Counted from the first letter of the stretch, positions 1-9,778 are shown. The stretch: DNA of 64,000 nucleotides from Bacillus sp. sid0103 (GCF_019219025.1 NZ_JAHUWN010000007.1:62001-126000), one strand, 5' to 3'. The notes: generated by a model not told the origin, from the letters alone. Program-made: numbers and translations.

Positions 1-891
1 ACCGGATTCACAAACTTGCCCAGAGTGCGTCAAGAATCCGAATAAAATACCAGGAATGGTAATGCTCATGTCAGCATCCGGCAATACGATTGCAGGTGAT
101 TTCCCGCCTAACTCAAGCGTGACGCGTTTCACCGTTTTAGATGCCTGCTGCATAATGCGACTTCCTACTTCTGTAGAACCGGTAAAAGCCACTTTGTCCA
201 CACTTGGATGCGTGACAAGAGCTTCTCCAATGCTGGCACCAGGGCCTGATACAACATTGAATACACCTGCCGGTAATCCTGCCTCAACAGCCAATTCCGC
301 TAATTTCAAGGTAGATAGCGGTGTATTGGATGCTGGTTTGATTATGATCGAGTTACCCATAGCCAACGCAGGAGCAATTTTCCACATAGCTAAAATCATT
401 GGAAAGTTCCAAGCAGTAACAGCTGCTACAACCCCAAGCGGCTCTCGCCAGACTTGGTTATTGCTTGGTCCAGGAAATGGTACAGTAGGAAGAGACTCAA
501 CATACGGATACTCTACGGTAAACTTTGCCGTCTGCTGTAAGAGATCGACAATAGATAGGATGTCTAGGTTTGAAATCCGTCGAACTGTCGCTCCCGAACT
601 AATCGACTCTAAGTACCCCAATTCTTCAGCATGTTCAATGATCTTGTTTCCAAATTGGACAAGGACGTGAGCACGTTCTTGTGGAGATTTTTTAGCCCAT
701 ACTCCAGAATCAAAGGCCTGTCGAGCAGATGAAACGGCCGCCTCCACATCTTCTTTCCCAGCTTTCGCTACCTTAGCCACGACTTCACCAGTTGCAGGGT
801 TGATTACATCAAACGTTTCTCCGCTTATCGCTGGCTTCCACTCCCCATTTAAAAAGAGTGGAAATTCCAATGTTTGCACTGTTGATTCCAT
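1..891 (-). CDS. NAD(P)-dependent aldehyde dehydrogenase (partial, C-terminus beyond window)
   Basis: Oxidises an aldehyde to the acid with NAD(P)+. On the minus strand the ATG at 891 opens a frame that runs off the left edge, giving 297 of the usual 480-500 residues. The translation begins MESTVQTLEFPLFLNGEW and carries the ALDH landmarks: AWNFP in the cofactor domain, FTGSTEVG, the general-base glutamate in LELGGKSP, and the catalytic cysteine in SGQVCESG very near the cut edge. The gene starts 72 bp after the acyl-CoA ligase stop on the same strand, so the two are probably co-transcribed; the aldehyde substrate is not evident. The fold is certain, the specific substrate is not. Confidence 0.9.
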   Translation of the reverse strand, partial: MESTVQTLEFPLFLNGEWKPAISGETFDVINPATGEVVAKVAKAGKEDVEAAVSSARQAFDSGVWAKKSPQERAHVLVQFGNKIIEHAEELGYLESISSGATVRRISNLDILSIVDLLQQTAKFTVEYPYVESLPTVPFPGPSNNQVWREPLGVVAAVTAWNFPMILAMWKIAPALAMGNSIIIKPASNTPLSTLKLAELAVEAGLPAGVFNVVSGPGASIGEALVTHPSVDKVAFTGSTEVGSRIMQQASKTVKRVTLELGGKSPAIVLPDADMSITIPGILFGFLTHSGQVCESG

Positions 892-963
892 AGAAAGTCC
901 TCCTTGTTATTTACTCTTTAAAAATCCACCAATGTTTTTTAGACAAGTTCTCTATCAAACTAA

Positions 964-2478
964 TTAAACTTCCACTTGTTCAACCTGCAAAGCTCTTTTC
1001 AAAATTTTACCTGTACTGTTCTTAGGTAATTCCTTCATAAATTCCACTTGTTTTGGCAGCTTGTACTTTGCAAGCTTGTCTTGGCAGAAATAAAGGATGT
1101 CATCCATCGTGATACCATCATCATTAGTAACCACAAAAGCCTTCACGATCTCTCCGTATTCTTTATCCGGAATTCCGATCACGGCCGTTTCGACAATGGC
1201 CGGATGTTGGTATATTACCTCTTCGACTTCTCTCGGATAGACATTGTATCCGCCAACGAGGATCATATCTTTTTTACGGTCAACGATGTAAATGTATCCT
1301 TCATCATCCATTCGGGCCAGATCACCCGTATAAAACCATCCGTCTTTCAAAGCGGAAGATGTAGCTTCCGGCATTTCTAAATACCCCATCATCACATTAG
1401 GGCCGTTTACAATTAACTCGCCGATTTCGCCTCTTGGAACTTCCCTTCCATTCGAATCCACCACTTTATTCTTCACTTCCGGTATATCTATACCGACAGA
1501 GCCTGGTTTCCGTGTTCCCCGTAACGGATTGAAGGCTGTCACAGGAGCCGTTTCAGAAAGGCCATACCCCTCTAAAACGTGAACCTTATACTTCTCTTCG
1601 AATCTATGTAATAATTCGACTGGAATCGAAGCACCACCTGAAAAACAAACTCGTATCGATGAAAAGTCTTCTGCTGACGCTACTGGTACCTGTAACAAAA
1701 AGCTATACATGGTTGGAACTCCGGCAAAAATCGTCGCATTCTCTCTTCTAATCGTGTTGATCACTTCGGTTGGGCTAAATTTCGGAACAATAACAATGGC
1801 TGCCCCGCAAGCGATCGGAATGTTGATGCAAGTCGCGATACAAAACACATGGAACATCGGAAGAACCGCAATAATACGATCTTCTTCAGTGAACTCAGTA
1901 AGCTGGGACATCGAATCAGCATTAGATGCCAGATTTCGATGGGATAGCATGGCACCCTTCGGCTTTCCAGTTGTTCCTGAAGTATAAAGAATGACTGCTA
2001 AATCATCCTCATCGATGGAAAGGCTTTCAAAAACTTCTTTTGGTTCCTGAATGAGACGCTCCCAAGGCCATTCGAACTCGATTGACTCTGTATAGATAAC
2101 CAACTTCAATTGTTCTAGTTTCTCACTTAATGGCGATATTGTCGGTTCTGAAGAAGAATGAGCAATCACTGCCTTCGCTTGACTATTTGATAGAATATAA
2201 GCAATTTCTCCAGAAGTGTAGGCAGGATTAATCGGAACAACCACTGCGCCTGCCCGAAGAATCCCGAAGTAAGCAGTTACAAACTCAGGACAATTACCTA
2301 GTAATAGAGCGACTCTATCACCCTTTGTGATGCCTGCGGCTGATAGACCGGATGCAGCACATTCTACCAATTTATCTAGTTCTGCATATGTTTTACTTTG
2401 ATTCAGAAACGTATAGGCGGTGCGATTAGGAAATCTTGCTGCACTGTTCTTTAAATTCTCATTCAGATTCAAAGTCAT
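964..2478 (-). CDS. AMP-dependent acyl-CoA synthetase (long-chain fatty acid/4-coumarate-CoA ligase type)
   Basis: Activates a carboxylic acid to acyl-AMP and then to the CoA thioester. The 504 residues fit the ANL superfamily. Visible motifs are the P-loop YTSGTTGKPKG (about residues 165-175), the adenine-binding GYGLSETAP, the hinge region TGDLARMDDEGYIYIVDR, and the C-terminal catalytic lysine in KNSTGKILKR. The start at 2478 is preceded by AGAGGAAAAGG. It lies upstream of the aldehyde dehydrogenase and divergent from a LysR regulator, so the pair may degrade or activate an aldehyde or acid whose identity the sequence does not show. Confidence 0.9.
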   Translation of the reverse strand: MTLNLNENLKNSAARFPNRTAYTFLNQSKTYAELDKLVECAASGLSAAGITKGDRVALLLGNCPEFVTAYFGILRAGAVVVPINPAYTSGEIAYILSNSQAKAVIAHSSSEPTISPLSEKLEQLKLVIYTESIEFEWPWERLIQEPKEVFESLSIDEDDLAVILYTSGTTGKPKGAMLSHRNLASNADSMSQLTEFTEEDRIIAVLPMFHVFCIATCINIPIACGAAIVIVPKFSPTEVINTIRRENATIFAGVPTMYSFLLQVPVASAEDFSSIRVCFSGGASIPVELLHRFEEKYKVHVLEGYGLSETAPVTAFNPLRGTRKPGSVGIDIPEVKNKVVDSNGREVPRGEIGELIVNGPNVMMGYLEMPEATSSALKDGWFYTGDLARMDDEGYIYIVDRKKDMILVGGYNVYPREVEEVIYQHPAIVETAVIGIPDKEYGEIVKAFVVTNDDGITMDDILYFCQDKLAKYKLPKQVEFMKELPKNSTGKILKRALQVEQVEV

Positions 2479-2611
2479 CCTTTTCCTCTCTGTATTATTT
2501 TTTAGAAAATTAAGATTTTCTTGAATTTATTATATATATAATTTACACTTAAATAAATCAACCATTAATGAAGTTTATATAAGCTACACTTCTATATTTA
2601 AGGAGAAATCT

Positions 2612-3538
2612 ATGCATATCGAACAATTGGAGTACATTGTAAAGGTTGCAGAAACGGGATCTATTTCAATAGCAGCAGAAAACCTTCATGTTTCTCAATC
2701 GGGAATCAGTCAATCCATTACTAGATTAGAGGAGGAGTTGGGCGTTAAACTATTTAAACGCCACCGACGACTTGGTGCCGTTCCAACTAATGAAGGGAAA
2801 ACTTTAATTAAAAAGGCATATGAGGTATTAGTCCGACTACAAGAATTTAAAGAAGAAGCCCAATCTTTTAACACGATTATTTCCGGAAATTTAAAGCTAT
2901 CATCGATCCCTGGCTTTATGCTGTTCCTGTTAGAGCCTTTATCTTCTTTTAAAAACGCTTATCCAAATGTGAATATAGAAATCTCAGAAAAAGGCACTCA
3001 GCATATTATTGAGCTTGTCGAAAATAATCAGATTGACATTGGCCTTATCACGATTTACGAAGATTTAATAAAAAAAAGAGATGATTTAATATTTGAAGTT
3101 ATACATGAAGGAAAAATGAAGGTGTATGTCAGCAAATCGTCTCCTTTAGCGTTACATAAATCGATAACGCCTGAACAATTGATGACTCAAAGCATCATTC
3201 TATATAATGGGGATTATGTGAAACTCTTTGCCAATGATTTAATTAGTAAATTTGGGCCAATGAATATTTTATTTACCTCGGATAATACAGAAGTAATTAA
3301 AAAAGCGATTTTACAGGGATTAGGAATTAGTTTCGGGCAAGATTTTTCGATAAAAAATGATCCCTATGTATTAAGCGGTGAAATCGTTCCTATTGAAATA
3401 ATCAATTTCGAACAAGAAAAGATTGGATTAGGTTGGGTTCGCTCGGAGAAAAATCATTTTTCCATCAACACAAAGAAATTTTTAGAACATTTTAAATTCC
3501 ACTCCCGAATGCTGACGCATTCATCTACTAGTGATTAA
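2612..3538 (+). CDS. LysR-family transcriptional regulator
   Basis: A 308-residue LysR regulator. The N-terminal winged helix-turn-helix spans about residues 1-60 (MHIEQLEYIVKVAETGSIS, with AAENLHVSQSGISQSITRLE as recognition region), followed by a periplasmic-binding-like effector domain from about residue 88. AAGGAG lies 6 bp before the ATG. It is transcribed away from the acyl-CoA ligase across a 133-bp AT-rich gap, the classic arrangement for a LysR protein controlling the divergent operon and itself. The effector is unknown; an acyl-CoA or the aldehyde/acid substrate is a reasonable guess only. Confidence 0.92.
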   Translation: MHIEQLEYIVKVAETGSISIAAENLHVSQSGISQSITRLEEELGVKLFKRHRRLGAVPTNEGKTLIKKAYEVLVRLQEFKEEAQSFNTIISGNLKLSSIPGFMLFLLEPLSSFKNAYPNVNIEISEKGTQHIIELVENNQIDIGLITIYEDLIKKRDDLIFEVIHEGKMKVYVSKSSPLALHKSITPEQLMTQSIILYNGDYVKLFANDLISKFGPMNILFTSDNTEVIKKAILQGLGISFGQDFSIKNDPYVLSGEIVPIEIINFEQEKIGLGWVRSEKNHFSINTKKFLEHFKFHSRMLTHSSTSD

Positions 3539-3580
3539 TGTGAAAATGGATTGAACCCTTAAATTAAATCACAAACAAAT

Positions 3581-3612
3581 GCACCACCTTTTCTTGTTTT
3601 AAAAGGTGGTGC
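3581..3612 (+). terminator. Hairpin after the LysR gene
   Basis: A perfect 12-bp inverted repeat, GCACCACCTTTT at 3581-3592 and AAAAGGTGGTGC at 3601-3612, with an 8-nt loop. No strong T-run follows on the plus strand, so termination strength is uncertain; it may serve transcripts from either side. Confidence 0.55.
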
Positions 3613-3728
3613 TCCATTCAATCATAATCCCCTCTTTATAGCCAATCTATTTTTTTAGTTCTTATTTCCCTCTTAATCGTTCATTCATTCCAATATTGCC
3701 TCCTTTCTTTAATCTCTTTCGCATAATT

Positions 3729-3760
3729 AAAAAAATCCCCTTTCGCTTTTTTAGCGAAAG
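3729..3760 (-). terminator. Rho-independent terminator of the GH101 gene
   Basis: On the minus strand the stem CTTTCGCT/AGCGAAAG (3740-3747 and 3753-3760) is followed by GGGGA and a run of T (plus-strand A-run 3729-3735). It lies about 120 bp beyond the GH101 stop, past the decayed coding tail. Confidence 0.8.
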
Positions 3761-3787
3761 AGGAAGAACCTGTATAGTTTTAGCAGA

Positions 3788-3881
3788 CTAAAAATACTTT
3801 ATTGTGACAGAAGCAGTTTGGACGAAATCAGCGATTTCCTTTGGAGTCTTCAGTAAATGCTTTCAGTGATTTTAAATCTAG
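3788..3881 (-). pseudogene. Decayed C-terminal tail of the GH101 enzyme
   Basis: Directly after the TAA at 3882-3884 the same frame reads LDLKSLKAFTEDSKGNR before a stop. The neighbouring frame takes over as PKEIADFVQTASVTIKYF and stops at 3788. Read together these look like the remains of a short helical tail of the kind seen at the end of the GH43 protein at 62.5 kb. The tail has been cut off by one stop and one frameshift. This is an inference from translation; the catalytic part is unaffected. Confidence 0.5.
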
Positions 3882-6800
3882 TTATTCGCCAGTAGAAATT
3901 GTTGCATCTTTAACCTTCAACCCTGTGGCTAAACGTTCAATGCGAAGATTGTCTAAAACAAAAGTTCCTGCCCCGGTATCTCCATTCAAACTAGTTCCAT
4001 CATTGAAAATTCCAATATATGTTTGCCTATTCTCGGAACCAGTTACAGTAAACTCTGCAGTTTTGGTATTGATAGATGCCGGAAGCGTATTATTCAAACT
4101 TAGTCCATTGGCAACCATAATATCTCGTGCATCAATCTCTTGATCCCCTGAGATAAAGCGATAGGAATTGGCAGTAGTTTGATAGTCAAAGGATACTTTA
4201 TAGGTTACTCCTGGTTCAAAGTGGAAGTGCTGCGGAATGGTGCGATACACTAAGCCTTTGTTTCCAGTATTTACTTTAACGGACCAATTTCCTTCGATGA
4301 CATCATCTATTAATTTTTTGCCTGCCCATCCTTTTTGTGTATACGGTGCATGTAATTCAGACAAATGAATTCTGTTGTCTTCAACACCTTCCGTATTACC
4401 AATAACAAATGGGTAAATTCCTTGCGCGACCGTTTCAAAATCTTGTTCAAATACCCCAGGTGAAACATCATTTTTCAGAGATTTTTGAACGACTCGTATA
4501 TCATCAAATTTGGTATTTCCTTCACCGGCCTCACGGCTGAGAATTAATTCAGCCTTTTTAGATGTAGCCGTAAAGCTTACTTGCATCCTTTGCATTTTGC
4601 TATTGTACCCATCGTTCGTAGCATGTGAGTCTGCTTTTACAAAGTTCTTTTGCAGGCTCCGCACCGTGTAATTGCTTACATCTTTTCCCTCGCTACTTAC
4701 TTTTATTCCGGCTTTTACATCACTATTGTTTTCTACATAGACCTCTGCTACATAATCTTTGCCAGCTTCAAGGCCAGTAATGGTACGTGTAACGGTTGTA
4801 TAGCGAGAAGGACTTTCCATATTCAAATAATAGTCGCCGCTGCTTAAATTTCGGGCAGCGCCAGTTTGATTCGTTCTGATGACACTTACAGCATCTTTGT
4901 CACCAGCAACTTTTGTATCTTCATCTTTGACTGTTCCTGAATTGAATCCTGTGTCATAGACATGAGCACCTTTGCTCCAGTCTTCGATTTGTAAGCCCTT
5001 CTCCTTTTTTTCCGGTACGACAATATAAGGTGTAGCTGCCTCAGCCCTCAATGTTACTTGATTATTGACCACCTTGACTTTCTGCACATCTGTTCTACCC
5101 TGATCGGTCAATTTATATACATAAACTTTAGATATACCTGAATATTCATTTGGGAGCGTCCAAGTAGTTGTTCCGCCTTCCAAATTCCAGTGATAAAGTT
5201 TTTCGGAATTAGGTGTTGGAGTCTTGAAATCCTGTTCTACCCACGGAAGTAGATAAGTATGTCCATCAAGGACAACATCTCCATTAAGTGTAATGACACG
5301 TTCTCTGGAGTTGTCTTTTCTTGTTACAACAACATCATCCCCATTACTTGGGTCCGCCAATTTAATTTCCTTTTCCAAGTTTGTTTTGTTTTTATCACCT
5401 TCGACATCTGACCAATCTGTGACATAATACTTTTGTAAAAATTTAGTTGGAAGATTTGTATCGAATGTCATCCGAATAAACTGGTCAAAGCTCTTATCAG
5501 ATTGCCATCCCTCGAAGCCGGCTAATTCAAATCCGCCAAGCAATGGATGATCAGCCGTTCCGCCTGCTTCAGGCCAATTCAACACCCAAGAATCTTTTTG
5601 GTGATTGCTAATAAAGCGGAGTACTTCTGAGTTGATTCCTTTGCTGGCTGCCCCACCGTAGTTCTTATCCGTTGCCCAGTGCTGCCAGGTTGAATAATTG
5701 GCAATAGAAGTACCAAACTCGGTTGATACTCTCCAACCTCTATCCATAAATTGTTCTGCAACTCTATCAGATTCCCACTGGTCTTGATACCATACATCCA
5801 AATAAATAAAGTCAAGACCTGGTGCAGCAGCTTTCAATTCATCCAGTCTTTTTGCACGCGTCCCAGAATATAAATCTTTTAATTTATTGATAGTATAGGA
5901 TTGATCTAACCAGCCCCAGCCTTTGGAATTTGGACCATCAATAAAATCCTCACTAAAAGCTTTTGCTTCAGGATACGTTTCTTGGGCATTAATATGGACA
6001 CCAAATTCAGAATTGTACTTATGACCTTCACTAATAAGTGTTTTTAAATCGTCAGCACCACCCATCCGTTCACCGACATCACCATAATCCGGGTGCCCGC
6101 TGTCATGTCCTTCATTCGCATATCCTTTTAACAGAACAGCCTGGCCTAATCCATCTGTAGCGAGAGCTACCTTTTTAACATTATCCAATGTTTTTAAGAA
6201 TGGCTGTTGTACTTGTGATCCAAAATTCATAGCAATACGTGTGCCGACAAGATTGTTTACATCTTCTGATCCTTTTATGTCTTGCATAATTTCTCGGTAG
6301 GCAATCGCACCGTCCTGCCAGTCAATTTCATCATCTTTATTTAAATCGTCAGCAATAGCAATTTTCACAGTAGGTTTATTGAATTGAGGTTCCTGCATAA
6401 ATTCTCTTTGAGAATAAAGCAAGCTAGAACCAATACCGATGGCTTTCTTGCCATCTTGACTTTGATAACGATTTGCCACTAGGTTACGGTAGCCATTGAC
6501 TTCTGAACTTGACCATACACCTGCACTCAATGTGTCCGTTGACAGGAAAGCACTATAGTATCTTTCTGAAGTTCCAATGCCTCCCAAAGTTGAATCGACA
6601 GTGATATCGACATCCCCAGGTTTGGTCACATCACTGCTAAGATTCGTTAATTTTGCTTTAGCATTGGTTTGAGCTGAATTAACTGAGATAAAGTTCAAAT
6701 CGGCCAATTCAACCGTTTCAATTTTTGCACTTCTGGCGTTGTTGATTTCTTCAAAGGTATAGATCACTTTATTTTTTTGGACTTTTAAAGAAATTTTAAA

Positions 6801-8279
6801 TACAGCATCAAGGTTTTCATATTCATCGATTACCTTTAATGTATACAACGCTTCACTGTCACTCAGCTTTTCAAAGCTTACTTCTGGATAGTAAAGAGTG
6901 CCGTTCACTTTCAATCCGTAAACAGGAGATTTTTGTCCATCCATTACTTTATCGCCAACCCGGTATTCGATGACACGAGGGAATACCTGGTCAATAATGA
7001 CATCCATAAAGTCTGAGCTTAATGAATCTTCAACTGGTGGAGTATCTGGTGCTTTAGGTGGAACATATTCTTTAATTTTGATGTTTGAAATCGTAATGTT
7101 GGCAGCACCACGGCTTTTTTCAAATCCGAGTAAACCTGTTTTATCAACACCGCCTGATAATGTCCAGGAATTCACCTTTTTATCGTTAATGTATAAGGTA
7201 GCTACATCGTCCATGAATTTCATGAGTAAATGATAGGTTTTATTTGCTTCTAATGGCACGTTTGAGGACATCGCCGTCCAACTGTTTGCAGGACCAAAGG
7301 TTTCTCCAAAATACTGATTATTTTGATCTCCAGTACCTACATACGTGTATGCAGATGGATTTTGCACACGATAGATTAGACCAAAACGGTTCATGGAGCC
7401 AGTTGCTGGAGTAATATCAGCTTCAAAAATACCATTCTTAATTGCTTTCATTTTATTGTAGACAATTCGATTCTTTTGGGTAGAGGTAACATGGAAAGTT
7501 GCTGAACCATCTTGATTATAAGTAACGCTTCCGTCACCAGAGATGATTTTAAAATCACCTTCTTCAAGTTGGTTATCAGTAATGTCAACAAGTTCTCCTT
7601 CTCCCGGCACTTGACCTCCATCTCCTGAAGCATCTCCCAATTCAATGAGTACTTGGCTGTTTTTACCACCAAAAGCACCAAGTTTAACCGCTTCCTTACT
7701 TGTTAGCAGCTTATTTACATCATTTGATAAAGTAACCGGTCCAAATAAATCTTTTCCATCTAAGGTAACATTCAATGTGGCTCCGCTATAATTAATTTTA
7801 ATGGAATGTTTGCTCCCAGCTTCAGGAAGTGGGATGTTTGGTCTAGTTTGCAGCCAAGTTCCACTGCCTTGATATTTGTATTCATAGAACCAGCCGAGTG
7901 AGTCATACCCTACAAATACAAAGTTATTAGGGTCACTATAATGTGGATAGAAACCAAATCTGGTATCTGCCGCATTCAATTCGGGAATAAAGGTATATTC
8001 CATCGTTCCTGACTCTTTTGCTGCTTTATCCTTTTCTTGAAAAATAGCAGCTTTAACCCCATTGTCATTTCCAGCACCTGCTCCAAGCAATGCATAAGCC
8101 TTACCATTCTGGGTAACAATTTCATTTACTTCATTTCCTCCAGTTGAAATGGTAACCCATGGATTCGTTACTTCTGCTGTTGCACGTAACGGTGGAATGA
8201 ACCCCGTTAAAAATGTTGGCAAAAATAACACAAGTGCTAGCAGGGTATAAGTCAATCTCTTGTAATACTTTCTACCCAA
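3882..8279 (-). CDS. Secreted endo-alpha-N-acetylgalactosaminidase (GH101)
   Basis: Releases the core-1 disaccharide Gal-beta-1,3-GalNAc from Ser/Thr of mucin-type O-glycoproteins, outside the cell. The most likely start is TTG at 8279, 7 bp after AAAGGAGG; the longer ATG frame from 8357 lacks a site and runs into the promoter. From there the protein has 1465 residues: signal peptide (about 1-36), two lamin-G-like modules (about 40-215 and 230-405), the catalytic region (about 420-1090) and C-terminal carbohydrate-binding-like modules. The nucleophile should be Asp828 in FIYLDVW and the acid/base Glu854 in VSTEFG; SNHQKDSW and PLLGGFE are further GH101 landmarks. No cell-wall anchor is seen; the C-terminus seems shortened (see 3788-3881). 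It is expressed from its own promoter with cre and AraC-type sites at 8384-8434. Confidence 0.93.
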   Translation of the reverse strand: MGRKYYKRLTYTLLALVLFLPTFLTGFIPPLRATAEVTNPWVTISTGGNEVNEIVTQNGKAYALLGAGAGNDNGVKAAIFQEKDKAAKESGTMEYTFIPELNAADTRFGFYPHYSDPNNFVFVGYDSLGWFYEYKYQGSGTWLQTRPNIPLPEAGSKHSIKINYSGATLNVTLDGKDLFGPVTLSNDVNKLLTSKEAVKLGAFGGKNSQVLIELGDASGDGGQVPGEGELVDITDNQLEEGDFKIISGDGSVTYNQDGSATFHVTSTQKNRIVYNKMKAIKNGIFEADITPATGSMNRFGLIYRVQNPSAYTYVGTGDQNNQYFGETFGPANSWTAMSSNVPLEANKTYHLLMKFMDDVATLYINDKKVNSWTLSGGVDKTGLLGFEKSRGAANITISNIKIKEYVPPKAPDTPPVEDSLSSDFMDVIIDQVFPRVIEYRVGDKVMDGQKSPVYGLKVNGTLYYPEVSFEKLSDSEALYTLKVIDEYENLDAVFKISLKVQKNKVIYTFEEINNARSAKIETVELADLNFISVNSAQTNAKAKLTNLSSDVTKPGDVDITVDSTLGGIGTSERYYSAFLSTDTLSAGVWSSSEVNGYRNLVANRYQSQDGKKAIGIGSSLLYSQREFMQEPQFNKPTVKIAIADDLNKDDEIDWQDGAIAYREIMQDIKGSEDVNNLVGTRIAMNFGSQVQQPFLKTLDNVKKVALATDGLGQAVLLKGYANEGHDSGHPDYGDVGERMGGADDLKTLISEGHKYNSEFGVHINAQETYPEAKAFSEDFIDGPNSKGWGWLDQSYTINKLKDLYSGTRAKRLDELKAAAPGLDFIYLDVWYQDQWESDRVAEQFMDRGWRVSTEFGTSIANYSTWQHWATDKNYGGAASKGINSEVLRFISNHQKDSWVLNWPEAGGTADHPLLGGFELAGFEGWQSDKSFDQFIRMTFDTNLPTKFLQKYYVTDWSDVEGDKNKTNLEKEIKLADPSNGDDVVVTRKDNSRERVITLNGDVVLDGHTYLLPWVEQDFKTPTPNSEKLYHWNLEGGTTTWTLPNEYSGISKVYVYKLTDQGRTDVQKVKVVNNQVTLRAEAATPYIVVPEKKEKGLQIEDWSKGAHVYDTGFNSGTVKDEDTKVAGDKDAVSVIRTNQTGAARNLSSGDYYLNMESPSRYTTVTRTITGLEAGKDYVAEVYVENNSDVKAGIKVSSEGKDVSNYTVRSLQKNFVKADSHATNDGYNSKMQRMQVSFTATSKKAELILSREAGEGNTKFDDIRVVQKSLKNDVSPGVFEQDFETVAQGIYPFVIGNTEGVEDNRIHLSELHAPYTQKGWAGKKLIDDVIEGNWSVKVNTGNKGLVYRTIPQHFHFEPGVTYKVSFDYQTTANSYRFISGDQEIDARDIMVANGLSLNNTLPASINTKTAEFTVTGSENRQTYIGIFNDGTSLNGDTGAGTFVLDNLRIERLATGLKVKDATISTGE

Positions 8280-8383
8280 TTCCTCTCCTCCTTTGAAAAT
8301 AATAGTTTGATAGATGACGATGCCTTTTATATTGATAAAATTAACAATAAACACCACCTTCTACTTGTAATCTAGCTTACTTT

Positions 8384-8434
8384 TGTTAAAGCGCTTACAC
8401 AATAAAGATATTGTTCAAATTTTTAGTAATATTG
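8384..8434 (-). promoter_or_regulatory. GH101 control region: cre-like site plus 21-bp-spaced AraC-type direct repeats
   Basis: On the minus strand two copies of CAATAT (8429-8434 and 8408-8413) lie exactly 21 bp apart, followed by TTGTGTAAGCGCTTTAACA (8384-8402), a near-palindromic cre-like sequence. The same layout occurs before the galacto-N-biose transporter (37745-37801) and in a relic at 9943-9996. The likely reading is AraC activation at the repeats and CcpA repression at cre. Confidence 0.7.
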
Positions 8435-8451
8435 TTTTTTTAGTGAATTGC

Positions 8452-8490
8452 ATAAAAAAGCGAACAGTGCCTATCACTATTCGCGTTTTT
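8452..8490 (-). terminator. Terminator after the first agaS gene
   Basis: On the minus strand GCGAATAGTG pairs with CACTGTTCGC (one G-U pair) around a 4-nt loop and is followed by six T. It separates the SIS gene at 8576 from the GH101 promoter. Confidence 0.75.
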
Positions 8491-8575
8491 ATGAGAGCAT
8501 ATCCTATGGATCACGAATTTTCGGATAAGTACCCTGGTAATAATAATTCCATTTAAGTTTATTAAACTTACGAAT

Positions 8576-9778
8576 TCAGATTGAATAAGCAAGAGAACCG
8601 TCCTCCTTGCCTCCCTTATATTCGTAGATGGTTACGCCTTTAACCACTCGGTTAACCGTTCCTGTCGGTGAAGGGGTATCAGGTGTATTACCGACTTTTA
8701 CGGAAGCAAGCAGTGAGATCGTTTGCCCAATCATGACAAAAGGTAATGCTAAGTAAGCATCCGGTATGGATTGGGCATCTCTGTCGAATAAGAATGTGTT
8801 CCCGTCATAATTCGTTTTTCCATCGACCTCGATAGCACAAATGTTTTTGGCAATGTTATCTCGCTGCAATTCTTTTAATATATCTAAATCATATTGGCGT
8901 GTATAAGGATGATTGGAAACAAAAACACACACCAATGCTTTTTCATTGACGAATGACTTAGGAGCATGTCGGAATCCCAACGGGGAATCAAATGAGGTGA
9001 CAATTTTACCGGCTGTCAGCTCTAATATTTTCAACTGTGCTTCTCTCGCCAAGCCTTCTAAACTTCCGGAGCCAAGGTAAATGATCCTTTCAAAATCGCA
9101 ATCGATGATAGTTTGGATATCCGCTTCACGAAGAATGACACTTTCACCCATTTGGCGAATGATTTGGACAATCGCCCACTTTTCTTCGACAAACAGCGGA
9201 TCAAAAACGAGTAATGCCATTAGCGTCATGCACGAATAACTTCCGGTAATGGCAAATCCTTGATCATTTGCTCTATCGGGCATTAACAACAAAAGATTGT
9301 TTTCATCTCCTTTTGCCCTTTTCGCTAACTCACCATCATTTGCACAGGTAATCGTTAGCTGATATAAGTTCTTTACTAGTTGTTCAGCTAATTCTACGGC
9401 AGCCAAGCTTTCGGGGCTGATGCCGCTTCGCGCAAATGAAACCAACAAGGTTGGGAAATCTGCTTTAAAAAATTCATAGGGATTAGATACCAAAGTGGTT
9501 GTTGGAACACTCAGCAATTCCCACTTTTTTTCATCCACTTTTCCATTTAAATAAGGAAGGCACGTTTCACCGACATTGGCAGAGGTTGCAGCACCCGTAA
9601 AAATAACACGGATACGTTCATGCTGTTCAGCCAGTTTTTGTAAAAAAGCTTGAATCTCTACTCGTTTCTTCGTATACAATGAATAGGTTTCACTCCATAA
9701 ATCCGGTTGTTGCTTGATTTCCGATGTTGTAATCGATGCACCTAAAGACACTAATTTTTCTTGACTAAAAGTGAACAT
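8576..9778 (-). CDS. SIS-domain sugar isomerase, AgaS-like, with altered active-site motifs
   Basis: A 400-residue double-SIS protein of the AgaS type, which converts galactosamine-6-phosphate to tagatose-6-phosphate and ammonia. It is closely similar along its length to the protein at 13506-14672, but conserved sugar-phosphate positions differ. TGAGTSAYVGDT there is TGAATSANVGET here, SFARSGNSPES is SFARSGISPES, and GFRHGPKS is GFRHAPKS. The start MFTFSQEK has AGAGGAG 8 bp upstream. It follows a relic promoter (9943-9996) with an AraC/cre layout and precedes GH101. It could be a weakened duplicate or an enzyme of changed specificity; catalytic activity cannot be judged from sequence alone. 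Confidence 0.82.
   Translation of the reverse strand: MFTFSQEKLVSLGASITTSEIKQQPDLWSETYSLYTKKRVEIQAFLQKLAEQHERIRVIFTGAATSANVGETCLPYLNGKVDEKKWELLSVPTTTLVSNPYEFFKADFPTLLVSFARSGISPESLAAVELAEQLVKNLYQLTITCANDGELAKRAKGDENNLLLLMPDRANDQGFAITGSYSCMTLMALLVFDPLFVEEKWAIVQIIRQMGESVILREADIQTIIDCDFERIIYLGSGSLEGLAREAQLKILELTAGKIVTSFDSPLGFRHAPKSFVNEKALVCVFVSNHPYTRQYDLDILKELQRDNIAKNICAIEVDGKTNYDGNTFLFDRDAQSIPDAYLALPFVMIGQTISLLASVKVGNTPDTPSPTGTVNRVVKGVTIYEYKGGKEDGSLAYSI

Noticed and set aside
1048..1380. Plus-strand frame opposite the acyl-CoA ligase
   Set aside because: Lies wholly inside a strongly supported gene on the other strand and resembles no family.
8280..8357. Longer GH101 start at the upstream ATG
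   Set aside because: It would put residues before a normal signal peptide and has no ribosome binding site, whereas TTG at 8279 has AAAGGAGG at good distance.
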